From a virus, in the IMG/VR virus record IMGVR_UViG_3300039151_000034, positions 1 through 36,220 of that record: DNA of 36,220 nt; one strand, 5' to 3'. Of the stretch, positions 1-6,573 are shown one piece after another. Within the stretch, counting starts at the first letter, position 1; each line of letters begins with the position of its first letter. The notes under the pieces are model-generated. The model saw only the letters and a program-made list of their open reading frames with translations, was not told where the DNA came from and did not search any database. A program made the translations under genes and the position numbers.

Positions 1-126
1 TACCCTTGCAATACCTACGGAAGCTTTAGAAGCGAAGCCATGCACGTTGGCACTCATGCGCCTTAAAGTAGGACTAAGTTTGTCATTTGCGGTAAAAATA
101 ACGGGTGCTTTAATCGTGGCGGCCAT
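1..126 (-). CDS. Tail tape measure protein, N-terminal 42 residues (runs off the left edge)
   Basis: The reverse strand opens with ATG at 126 and stays open to the window edge. It reads MAATIKAPVIFTANDKLSP followed by TLRRMSANVHGFASKAS. A short N-terminus with a 'ND+LSPxLRRM' segment leading into an Ala/Gly/Ser-rich amphipathic stretch is typical of phage tape measure proteins, which set tail length and pass through the tube. Position supports this: in lambda and Mu the gene after the frameshifted tail chaperone is the tape measure gene. Here the two are separated by a reverse-oriented gene (306..1154). The rightward reading frame over 47..253 is a shadow of this gene. Only the start is visible, so length and domains cannot be given. 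Confidence 0.7.
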   Translation of the reverse strand, partial: MAATIKAPVIFTANDKLSPTLRRMSANVHGFASKASVGIARV

Positions 127-186
127 AGCTACAAAAATAATAAAAAAATATATGGTAAGTTGTTTTTGTGGGTTTATATTATTACA

Positions 187-223
187 TACGTTTATTCTAT
201 ATTATTGCCTACGTTTATTCTAT
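187..223. repeat. 14-bp direct repeat, 23-bp period
   Basis: TACGTTTATTCTAT occurs at 187-200 and again at 210-223. It lies in the 178-bp non-coding gap between the divergent starts of the tape measure gene (126, leftward) and the gene at 306 (rightward). It may be an operator or simply a local duplication. No function can be assigned from sequence. Confidence 0.6.
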
Positions 224-238
224 GCTTTATTTAATTTA

Positions 239-289
239 CTAAAACTTTGTTAATTATTATTTTAAAGGTTTGTTTGTTTACTATGTTTG
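239..289 (+). promoter_or_regulatory. Early-class promoter module, copy 1 (15-mer box + TAnnTTTG)
   Basis: The box CTAAAACTTTGTTAA (239-253) is followed by TATGTTTG (282-289). The distance from ACTTTG to the -7 box is 32 nt, the same as in six other copies. TAnnTTTG is the known Bacteroidetes -7 element. The expected transcription start near 295 lies downstream of the TTG at 270 but upstream of the ATG at 306, so it fixes the start of the gene it drives. Confidence 0.75.
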
Positions 290-305
290 TCAAAAATATA
301 AACTT

Positions 306-1154
306 ATGGAAGCGGCAAATGTTGAGAATACTAAAATTTGTACTGGTTGTAAAATAGAAATGTTAGCGACTAAGGAGTTTTTTCATGCTCATAAGCCAAG
401 TAAAGATTTGTTAACCCCAAAATGTAAAAAATGTAAAAATGCTTATAAAGAAAAATACTATAAAAAAAATTCTAAAAAAATCAAAGAAAGTCAAATAAAA
501 TATAATAAAAAAAATTCTGAAAAAATTAAACAATATAAGGAAAAATATAGTAAAGAAAATTCTGAAAAAATTAAAAAATATTATAAAAAATATTATAAAG
601 GAAATTCTGAAAAATGTAAAGAACTAGCTGAAAAATGGGCAAAAAATAATCCTGAAAAAGTTAAACAACAGAGTAAGAAATGGAGAAAAAATAATCCTGA
701 AAAAATTAAAAAAATTTCTAAAGAATATATAGAAAATCTAACAGATTATTATATAGCTAAACTCCTAAAAAAACCATTAAAACACTTAAACCCTCAAATA
801 ATAGAAACAAGAAGGCTAATAATTTTAATCAAAAGAGAACTTAGAAAAAATAACTTTAAAACCCTAGAAACAATGCAAGAAGATTCAACAAACAAAAACA
901 ATTCACAAATGGAAAACAACTTAAAAGAAAATGACAACAAAAGAGATTTAAGCTTTGAGGTCAAGAATTCAGATGATTTAAACAAAATGCTTTCTGGCTT
1001 TTTGATGGATGTAAGACGTGGAAGCGTTACTCATTATTCGGCAAACAGTATTAATTTAGTGGCTGACAAAATCAACAAAAACAATTTTAACCAGTTAGAA
1101 TACAAAAGACTTTCTGGAGGTAATCAAAAGATTGATTTCTTTGAAAAGGAGTAG
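306..1154 (+). CDS. Cys-knuckle, Lys-rich repeat protein inserted between tail chaperone and tape measure (moron candidate)
   Basis: 282 aa from the ATG at 306; an upstream TTG (270) would lie before the predicted transcript start. The N-terminus carries two CxxC knuckles (CTGC and CKKC, about 27 residues apart), probably one zinc site. About eight imperfect 13-15 residue repeats of the form K-x-N-[SP]-E-K-[IVC]-K follow, then a segment 'LTDYYIAKLLKK...RRLIILIKREL', then an unrelated C-terminal part. The Cys-knuckle plus 'NPEK' repeat architecture is common in phage proteins that end in an HNH nuclease, but no HNH motif is visible here. It is strongly basic, so nucleic-acid binding is an inference. 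The gene has its own early-class promoter and a terminator and points against the surrounding tail genes. Confidence 0.8.
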   Translation: MEAANVENTKICTGCKIEMLATKEFFHAHKPSKDLLTPKCKKCKNAYKEKYYKKNSKKIKESQIKYNKKNSEKIKQYKEKYSKENSEKIKKYYKKYYKGNSEKCKELAEKWAKNNPEKVKQQSKKWRKNNPEKIKKISKEYIENLTDYYIAKLLKKPLKHLNPQIIETRRLIILIKRELRKNNFKTLETMQEDSTNKNNSQMENNLKENDNKRDLSFEVKNSDDLNKMLSGFLMDVRRGSVTHYSANSINLVADKINKNNFNQLEYKRLSGGNQKIDFFEKE

Positions 1155-1171
1155 TAAGATTAACCAACACA

Positions 1172-1205
1172 AAAAAACCCTAACATCTACTTGCTAGGGT
1201 TTTTT
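1172..1205. terminator. Bidirectional hairpin terminator
   Basis: Perfect 11-bp stem AAAAAACCCTA / TAGGGTTTTTT with a 12-nt loop, A-tract on one side and T-tract on the other, so it can act both ways. It ends the rightward gene at 1154. On the reverse strand it overlaps the stop of the tail chaperone extension (1194-1196), so it should also stop late transcription before the tape measure gene. Confidence 0.85.
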
Positions 1206-1370
1206 CATTTTATCATGCATTTCTTTAGCGTTATCATACCAGTAACCTATTCCATGATAATCTAAGGAATCCAGATACATTGCATCGATAATAGAAGGCG
1301 GCCAGTGATGCTCATTAATTATCGATTTAATCGCTATATCAATGTTTGCAGCGTCTAACCACCCGTCTAA
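1194..1370 (-). CDS. -1 frameshift extension of the tail assembly chaperone (gpT-like part)
   Basis: This frame overlaps the end of the upstream chaperone ORF in the -1 frame and has no good start of its own (only TTG at 1382). The junction on the reverse strand reads GTT TTT TAG: a run of six T (1369-1374) right before the zero-frame stop. A tRNA-Phe on TTT can slip back one base and re-pair perfectly, continuing at TTA. The fused product would be about 200 aa, adding 58 residues ending ...HDKMKKP. In lambda (G/GT), Mu (gp41/gp42) and many other phages the gene pair just before the tape measure gene is expressed this way. The slip site is not the classical X XXY YYZ heptamer, so the mechanism is inferred. 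Confidence 0.7.
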   Translation of the reverse strand, partial: LDGWLDAANIDIAIKSIINEHHWPPSIIDAMYLDSLDYHGIGYWYDNAKEMHDKMKKP

Positions 1371-1795
1371 AAAACCGAGCAAAGTTGATTTAAAGTGTCG
1401 AAATCATCCTTTTCAAGTTCCTTAATGTCTACCTCTTGGAGCATAGTTATATAAGCAATTATTCGTAAAGTATAAGTTCCTAACTTTTTTTGTACTTCTA
1501 AACCATCCATAAGAACATGCTTATCAGCTGCTTTTATTCTGCTTCTGATTTCAACTTTCTTAATGGCTAATCCAGAATCTTCTTTATCCGTAAATAAAGG
1601 ATATCTTAATGTGTATTCAACTTTTCCTTTTGATGATATAATTAACAAACCATCTTCAACGGCTTCAATCATATCCTCGTATTCATCGTAAATTTTAGAA
1701 TCTGGCATTTGTTTTCGCCTAAATTCTTTTTTTAGATGTAATTCTAAATAACTTTTAACGTCTTTAAACGCTACTTCTCTACTTACTTTGCTCAT
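1367..1795 (-). CDS. Tail assembly chaperone (gpG-like)
   Basis: 142 aa with no obvious catalytic motif, acidic and mixed alpha/beta in appearance. It is assigned by position, straight after the tube gene and before the tape measure gene, and by the overlapping -1 frame extension (1370..1194). Proteins of this kind bind the tape measure protein and organise tube assembly and are not in the virion. It contains '...IRSRIKAADKHVLMDGLEVQKKLGTYTLRIIAYITMLQEVDIKELEKDDFDTL', read as internal fragments rather than a known motif. Start ATG at 1795; the gap to the tube gene is 58 bp. Confidence 0.65.
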   Translation of the reverse strand: MSKVSREVAFKDVKSYLELHLKKEFRRKQMPDSKIYDEYEDMIEAVEDGLLIISSKGKVEYTLRYPLFTDKEDSGLAIKKVEIRSRIKAADKHVLMDGLEVQKKLGTYTLRIIAYITMLQEVDIKELEKDDFDTLNQLCSVF

Positions 1796-1853
1796 TGGTT
1801 TTATATTGTGGCGGTTATTACACCGCCGTTGTTATTTCTCTTTCTTACCATTT

Positions 1854-2264
1854 TTAAAGTTGTTCCAATCTACCACCTCCAGCGATCTTAGCTGTTAGTT
1901 GTGCTGTGTTACTGTCGATTTGAATATCGCCTACATACTTACCTCGACCCCTAAAGGTAACGCCAGAAATATGAGTAAATGTCCATGTGGCTAAATCCAT
2001 ACTTTCCGCTAATTTTGGTAAATTAAGCAACTCATTGTTGCTTATAAAATCAGCTTGCAAAGGCCCTTCGAATGACCAACGGACCCGATTAACTTGATCG
2101 ATCATGTCACCGCCTCCTGTAATCATATTTGCATCGTCATTAGATCTAAAACCTCCTGGGTCCATTGTGTAGGACTCGTTTGATTTAGTAGCAAATTTGA
2201 AACTGCCTAAAGTTGGATGGTTGCATGTGACCTCTATAATGTCACCTCCTGCGTATTTTGCCAT
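1854..2264 (-). CDS. Tail tube protein
   Basis: 136 aa, about the size of Mu gpM and other contractile-tail tube proteins. It begins MAKYAGGDIIEVTCNHPTLG and is rich in short beta-prone segments with Gly turns, ending in a Gly-rich AGGGRLEQL. It directly follows the sheath gene, the standard sheath-tube order in Mu- and P2-like tails. It should form the inner tube around which the sheath contracts. There is no single diagnostic motif, so the call rests on size, composition and position. Start ATG at 2264, 24 bp after the sheath stop. Confidence 0.7.
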   Translation of the reverse strand: MAKYAGGDIIEVTCNHPTLGSFKFATKSNESYTMDPGGFRSNDDANMITGGGDMIDQVNRVRWSFEGPLQADFISNNELLNLPKLAESMDLATWTFTHISGVTFRGRGKYVGDIQIDSNTAQLTAKIAGGGRLEQL

Positions 2265-2288
2265 AGCTTTTTTTTGTTTTTATATTAA

Positions 2289-3806
2289 TTAATAACCGGC
2301 TTCAACGGTTGTGGATTCAATTCTGGCAATTCCAGTTCTCTTATATCTGAAAAAAGATTCAAAACGATCTGGATTTGTTTCTCCCCTTTGTACCAAACAA
2401 CTATCTTTCGAAAAATCTGGATCCGTGATTAAGGCCCGACTTGCTAAATCTTCAAAGTAATCGGACAAAATACTTTGCCATTGACGCGGCTTAACAGTTT
2501 TTTGAGCGTCGCTAACTTGGTTATCAGCTATAATAACGTGATCTTTTACGCTTAGAGTTTCTAAAATCCCATATCCTTCTCTGACATTGAAATCAATATT
2601 TAAATTTCTAGGATAAGCATATTGCAAAGGAACCTCTCCTTCTGGATGATAGGTTGTAACTAAATCCTGAACCTTATATGCTCCGTTTTCCAAAATAACA
2701 GTTGAGCATCCATTTTTGACTAATAAATCTCTATTGTTATAATCCGCCATATCTCCAATCACTCCTGATGCTGGCGAAGGCATGTCTGGATAACTTTGAT
2801 TATTTACCGTTAATTGTGGCGTATCTTGCATAATTCTAGCCGATAACGCAACCATGTTTGCAGCAGCTTCCCACGTGCATCCATTTGATTTTGGAGCAGG
2901 GCAAAGTACGTTAGTAACCTGACTTATTCTATCCGTGGCTCCTGTTATTGCTACCAAATCGTCCTTATCATCTAAAGTGCTACCGAAAAAAGCGAAAGAA
3001 GGTTTAAAGTCAATCGCATTATACCTTCCAGTTGGTGTTGTTCCATAGGGTATACCATTAAATTGTTCAAAAGCTTCTAACTTGTCAATGTAAGGATTAA
3101 TTATTGAGTTGTACCACGTAGATCCAAATTGAGCGAGGCTAGGTAGTAAATCTACCGTTCCAGCTCCTTCTGTTCTATCTGTTTGAGAATAAGTAACTCC
3201 AGCGGCGTCTCCTTCGTTGCTTATTACAACATTGCCTTCTTTGCTTGTTGCTCCCTTCCATTTAGTTGTGAAAGTTACTACAGCGGCGGATGAAGTAGCT
3301 GTAAAGCTAGATCCTAAAACTGAGTTAACAGCTAAAACAATCTTTGCAGCCGTTGCAGTTGGCGTGTCGTCCTTTACAACTGAATAATCATAAGTTTGAA
3401 AATCTAAATTGTCCCTTCCGTTCACTACTAATGTATGAGTAGCGTTTTTTGTTGCGTTACCTGTAACTGTCCATTCTATAGATGTAGCGGTTGCATCGTT
3501 TGCTGTTTCTTGCGGAAATACTACTGTAGGAATACCCGCAACTCCTGGTGAATTTACAGGGCGTAAAATTCTTAAAATTTGATGAATTGGACTACCAAAA
3601 CCATAAAGTTCTCCAGCTTCTTGAGCGGAGGTGACTTCCTTTTTTGTGGTGTCTAAAGTTCCCTGATTAGCCGTGTTGGCTTCGCCGAAAATAGCTATAA
3701 TTTGATTTAGATTTGCGCTCGTTTCATTAAAGAATCCTTTTGTGATTCTATAACCAGCGACCCTAGATCTTCTCTCTAAACCTACTGCCGTTGAAATTGC
3801 TGCCAT
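2289..3806 (-). CDS. Contractile tail sheath protein (Mu gpL-like)
   Basis: 505 aa, the usual size for a Mu-like sheath. The N-terminus (MAAISTAVGLERRSRVAGYR) leads into a 'QIIAIFGEAN' segment and 'SAQEAGELYGFGSPIHQILRILRP', both typical of the first sheath domain. A beta-rich insert (about 110-210) follows. The C-terminal part (about 400-505) has 'NFNVREGYGILETLSVKDHVI...RQWQSILSDYFEDLASRALI', matching the conserved C-terminal domain that carries the interlocking strands. A sheath gene marks the virion as a myovirus even though the head genes are lambda-like. Start ATG at 3806; followed by the tube gene. Confidence 0.85.
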   Translation of the reverse strand: MAAISTAVGLERRSRVAGYRITKGFFNETSANLNQIIAIFGEANTANQGTLDTTKKEVTSAQEAGELYGFGSPIHQILRILRPVNSPGVAGIPTVVFPQETANDATATSIEWTVTGNATKNATHTLVVNGRDNLDFQTYDYSVVKDDTPTATAAKIVLAVNSVLGSSFTATSSAAVVTFTTKWKGATSKEGNVVISNEGDAAGVTYSQTDRTEGAGTVDLLPSLAQFGSTWYNSIINPYIDKLEAFEQFNGIPYGTTPTGRYNAIDFKPSFAFFGSTLDDKDDLVAITGATDRISQVTNVLCPAPKSNGCTWEAAANMVALSARIMQDTPQLTVNNQSYPDMPSPASGVIGDMADYNNRDLLVKNGCSTVILENGAYKVQDLVTTYHPEGEVPLQYAYPRNLNIDFNVREGYGILETLSVKDHVIIADNQVSDAQKTVKPRQWQSILSDYFEDLASRALITDPDFSKDSCLVQRGETNPDRFESFFRYKRTGIARIESTTVEAGY

Positions 3807-3822
3807 AGTTTTTTTATTTTTA

Positions 3823-4422
3823 TTAATTGATTAATTCATATTTATATCCTAAATCGGTATCTGATAATTTAACCGTTGTTAGATTATTTGTTAATAAAAC
3901 CCCTTGCTCAACTTTATAATTCTGATAAAATCTAACTTCATGATTAAGGCGTGCCATGCTCACAAAACTTGCGTCTTGATTATTGTTTGGCTCGTATGGC
4001 TCAATATTTTGAACATTTGAGGACATAACCAAACCCGGTACAAAATCTAATGTAACATAAAAATTACTTTGCAAAATTGCTTTAATTTGGAATATAAGTT
4101 TGTCTCTTAAATTAGTGCTTAATAAATCGCCTCTCTTTGTTGGTGTTTGTTTTGCTACCGCCCACGTGTCAATTGTAAATGTTGCATCTTCTTGAGACCC
4201 ATGTTGATTTATAGATTCTGGATTCAGACTTTCAAACCTTACATTAATAACTACAATTTCTGACTTATCAATAGGGACCATTCGATCAACAAAAACATTA
4301 ATAGGAAAATCATCTGACTGTAGAGCCTTTTGATTCTCTAATTCAGTCTTTAATATAGCGGCAATTTGATGTTTTATCAACTCAACGCCCGAAGGTCCAA
4401 TAATGCTATTAATCAGTGCCAT
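3823..4422 (-). CDS. Tail terminator / completion protein candidate (Mu gp37 or gpU position)
   Basis: 199 aa from the ATG at 4422. A TTG three codons upstream (4431) is less likely. The pattern 'IGPSGVELIKHQIAAILKTELENQ', then 'PINVFVDRMVPIDKSEIVVINVRFES', then 'ATFTIDTWAVAKQ...GDLLSTNLRDKLIFQIKAIL' fits a small alpha/beta tail-terminator fold with an amphipathic helix packed on a beta sheet. It lies just before the sheath gene, where Mu-like phages encode tail-completion proteins. It overlaps the end of the previous gene by 14 bp, suggesting coupled translation. No catalytic residues are expected. The role is inferred from position and size. Confidence 0.6.
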   Translation of the reverse strand: MALINSIIGPSGVELIKHQIAAILKTELENQKALQSDDFPINVFVDRMVPIDKSEIVVINVRFESLNPESINQHGSQEDATFTIDTWAVAKQTPTKRGDLLSTNLRDKLIFQIKAILQSNFYVTLDFVPGLVMSSNVQNIEPYEPNNNQDASFVSMARLNHEVRFYQNYKVEQGVLLTNNLTTVKLSDTDLGYKYELIN

Positions 4423-4792
4423 AGTCTCCAAGTATGCAGGTTATTAATCCCAAAGTTTCATCTGGAAAATTCTCTATAACAACGTAATTTCTTAGATTGC
4501 CAGTTGAGTCTTTTACATTAACCAAATGATTTATTAGTGCAACTTCATTATTACTATTCCGAGGATTGTAATTTTGACTAACTAAATCAGCTTCATCTAA
4601 AGAAACATGAACATTCTTACTATTAATAGGCAAACCATCAGAATCAAAATTAATATGATGTTTAGAGGTCAATCCGTCGGTTTCGATAGTTAAACCAGTA
4701 TTAGGATGAATTAGAGTGATACTATCACTAAATCCTCCCTTCATGATCTTGTTAGCGTCCCTTCTTGCTTTTATTAATAGTTTACCGCTCAT
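4409..4792 (-). CDS. Putative head-tail connector / stopper protein
   Basis: 127 aa. It starts MSGKLLIKARRDANKIMKGG, then has beta-prone segments ('DSITLIHPNTGLTIETDGL', 'NYVVIENFPDETLGLITCILGDYG'). It sits between the small gene after the capsid and the tail-completion gene, where lambda- and Mu-like phages encode neck proteins. The Lys/Arg-rich N-terminus and short beta-barrel-like body would suit a head stopper, but there is no diagnostic motif. Its stop lies inside the next gene (14-bp overlap). Confidence 0.5.
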   Translation of the reverse strand: MSGKLLIKARRDANKIMKGGFSDSITLIHPNTGLTIETDGLTSKHHINFDSDGLPINSKNVHVSLDEADLVSQNYNPRNSNNEVALINHLVNVKDSTGNLRNYVVIENFPDETLGLITCILGDYGTD

Positions 4793-4797
4793 TTTAT

Positions 4798-4974
4798 CTA
4801 CTTAGCTGGTTTAAAAGGTTTTGGTTTCTTTTCAACTTTTACCTCTTCAACAAATCCGCCTTTTAAGCTTTCTTTTATGTTAACAAACTTTGATTCATTG
4901 ACAATATCGCCCTTAACTGCGAGTTTATTACTTGCTAAAAGATGCTTAAACGTTATAATTCTGTATTGTTTCAT
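4798..4974 (-). CDS. Small protein (58 aa) after the major capsid gene
   Basis: A short ORF from ATG 4974 to TAG 4798. It reads MKQYRIITFKHLLASNKLAV, a middle 'KGDIVNESKFVNIKESLKGG', and ends in a Lys/Pro-rich tail (KVEKKPKPFKPAK). It fills the gap between the capsid and connector genes with 5 bp to the next start, so it is probably real. Many phages have a small gene here (compare the position of lambda FI), but no homology can be claimed. Confidence 0.6.
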   Translation of the reverse strand: MKQYRIITFKHLLASNKLAVKGDIVNESKFVNIKESLKGGFVEEVKVEKKPKPFKPAK

Positions 4975-4988
4975 TTTATTTTAATTAA

Positions 4989-5006
4989 GGCGGTTTTTAA
5001 GCCGCC
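4989..5006 (-). terminator. GC hairpin after the major capsid gene
   Basis: GGCGG (4989-4993) pairs with CCGCC (5002-5006) across an 8-nt loop, in an otherwise AT-rich gap 39-56 bp beyond the capsid stop. There is only a weak T-run after it, so it is more likely a partial terminator or an mRNA 3'-end stabiliser that raises capsid mRNA relative to downstream genes. Confidence 0.5.
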
Positions 5007-5019
5007 GTTAAATTATTTT

Positions 5020-5047
5020 ACTTCGCTTTTATTTCACTTCGCTTTTA
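5020..5047. repeat. 12-bp direct repeat overlapping the capsid stop codon
   Basis: ACTTCGCTTTTA occurs at 5020-5031 and 5036-5047. The second copy contains the capsid stop (5045-5047). Translated past that stop, the frame stays open for 8 codons (KRSEIKAK). It is probably a small local duplication. Confidence 0.6.
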
Positions 5048-6124
5048 CGCTAAAATTTGAGCTGTGTAAATTTTGTCTATAGTAATTGGCATTGCTAAAG
5101 GAGCTGATGTGATTTCAAGAGTTGAACTCATTGTCTTCATATCTGAATAAGCTCTAAGCAAAAATTCAGCCTCTACAACGGATGGCATTGACGCCGTTTC
5201 TCCGCTAATTTCACGATCTACCATGTTTGGTAAACCAGCAAAAACAGTTTTTGCTGCGAAATCATCTGGAATAAACACCGCCTTATTACTGTCTAAGTAA
5301 TAAGTTGTATCGCCATTTGCAGCAGAATACTTCTGGTTATAAGTCCAAAGATTAATATTGAAATCCCCAGCAGATATCTGACCATGAAAAGCAAAACCAG
5401 TTACGTTATTAAATTCTGGCGAAATAACATCAGATCTATTGATACGTCTATTATCAGCTTCTTCTTTAAACTTTGGATTGCTTAATAAACCTGATAACCC
5501 TTCGCCACGCATAACCATGTTTAAAGTTGTTGATGCGCTCGCTCCAACATCTCTCAAGAAAGTACCTGCGTTTTTTATACTTGCTAAAGGATTAGCAGTT
5601 GGATTGGTGAAGTATTCCCCAGCCCCTAAATCAACCATAGAAGCGGACTTTCTCTTGTAATCAATAGAATCTCCATTAATTAGCTCAACGATTCCCGTTT
5701 GCATAACATCGGCTTGCTGCTTTCTGATTGATCGCTCAATCTTATCACGCATTTTTCTAATATTACGCAAAGCGTTTTGAGCGATAATTGCGTTAACAGT
5801 TGAATTTTCCAATCCAACGCCTAGCGCAATCGTAGACATATAAATTTCATCATTTTGAAAATCGTATTCCTCTCTAAAATATGGAGGCTCAAATTTCTTT
5901 TCAGTAACGATACTAAATTTATTTTTGTTTCCCTCAGTAAATCTTCGAACGTCCACGGCGATAGTATCATTGTCCCGTTGAACTTCTAAATCTACCTGTC
6001 TAGTCAAAGCGGTTTCTCTTGGAAAAAATCCAGAAAATCCCGCTAAAACTGGTTTGTCCTCTACAAATGTACCGACTACCCTACTGGCAATCGTTTTTGT
6101 ATGATTTTGAATTGTGATTGCCAT
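5045..6124 (-). CDS. Major capsid protein (lambda gpE family)
   Basis: 359 aa, close to the 340-aa lambda gpE. It has the gpE-family signs: an early 'FSGFFPRETALTRQVDLEV' segment, 'AVDVRRFTEGNKNKFSIVTEKKFEPPYFREEYDF', a long spine helix with 'AQNALRNIRKMRDKIERSIRKQQADVMQTG', and a C-terminal 'NMVDREISGETASMPSVVEAEFLLRAYSDMKT'. It forms the HK97-fold shell. It lies directly after the decoration protein gene (2 bp gap), in the lambda order C-D-E. Start ATG at 6124. Confidence 0.9.
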   Translation of the reverse strand: MAITIQNHTKTIASRVVGTFVEDKPVLAGFSGFFPRETALTRQVDLEVQRDNDTIAVDVRRFTEGNKNKFSIVTEKKFEPPYFREEYDFQNDEIYMSTIALGVGLENSTVNAIIAQNALRNIRKMRDKIERSIRKQQADVMQTGIVELINGDSIDYKRKSASMVDLGAGEYFTNPTANPLASIKNAGTFLRDVGASASTTLNMVMRGEGLSGLLSNPKFKEEADNRRINRSDVISPEFNNVTGFAFHGQISAGDFNINLWTYNQKYSAANGDTTYYLDSNKAVFIPDDFAAKTVFAGLPNMVDREISGETASMPSVVEAEFLLRAYSDMKTMSSTLEITSAPLAMPITIDKIYTAQILA

Positions 6125-6126
6125 AG

Positions 6127-6570
6127 TTAATTATCGATTTTAGTTTGTTCTTGGACTGCGAATATCACAAATCCTAAATCATTAAGAACGTCTCTCAATG
6201 CCTTGTTTCCTACGGTGGTGTCAAGTGTGACATTTGCTGGTAATTGTAACAATCCACCGTCAATATCTCCACGAATTGCATAATCAATAGATACGGTTGC
6301 AGCGTTATCCGCTAAAACGGTAGTATCCATAAAAGTAATTCCCAAAACATCGGCTAAATTACTAGCTGTTGCTAATTCTAATTGACCAGCCGTGTCGGTA
6401 TCTCTAACGACCAATTGACCAACTGTTGCGGTCTGGGAAGCTTCTGGATCTGTGTTATTAACTAGCAAGCCTTTTGCAAATCTAGCGCCGTATAGGAATA
6501 AATTTTTCCTTACAAAATCAACCGTTGATTGATTTCTTGTTTCATCTCTTTGTGTTGCTGTAATGCTCAT
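6127..6570 (-). CDS. Head decoration protein (lambda gpD-like)
   Basis: 147 aa, slightly longer than lambda gpD (110 aa). It has Ala/Thr/Asp-rich beta segments ('TVGQLVVRDTDTAGQLELATASNLADVLGITF', 'VSIDYAIRGDIDGGLLQLPANV'), which match the HDPD pattern of 'AGxLVxx....a..G.......V.G....' in the decoration family. These proteins bind trimer-wise to the expanded capsid and stabilise it. It lies between protease/scaffold and capsid, the lambda C-D-E order. Only 3 bp separate it from the protease gene. Confidence 0.8.
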   Translation of the reverse strand: MSITATQRDETRNQSTVDFVRKNLFLYGARFAKGLLVNNTDPEASQTATVGQLVVRDTDTAGQLELATASNLADVLGITFMDTTVLADNAATVSIDYAIRGDIDGGLLQLPANVTLDTTVGNKALRDVLNDLGFVIFAVQEQTKIDN

Positions 6571-6573
6571 AAT

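Noticed and set aside
132-139. TATTTTTG on the reverse strand just before the tape measure start
   Set aside because: It fits TAnnTTTG but lies in an A/T run with no box at the right distance and would leave almost no leader; too weak to call.
47-253. Rightward 68-codon ORF at the left edge
   Set aside because: It lies antisense to a frame with tape-measure-like sequence that starts at 126, and its end is low-complexity sequence.
270-305. TTG start 12 codons upstream of the 306 gene
   Set aside because: It lies within the promoter module upstream of the expected transcript start, so it cannot be used.
4882-4895. GTTAACAAACTTTG, a partial match to the early box
   Set aside because: It is inside the coding sequence of the 58-aa gene and has no -7 box at 32 nt.
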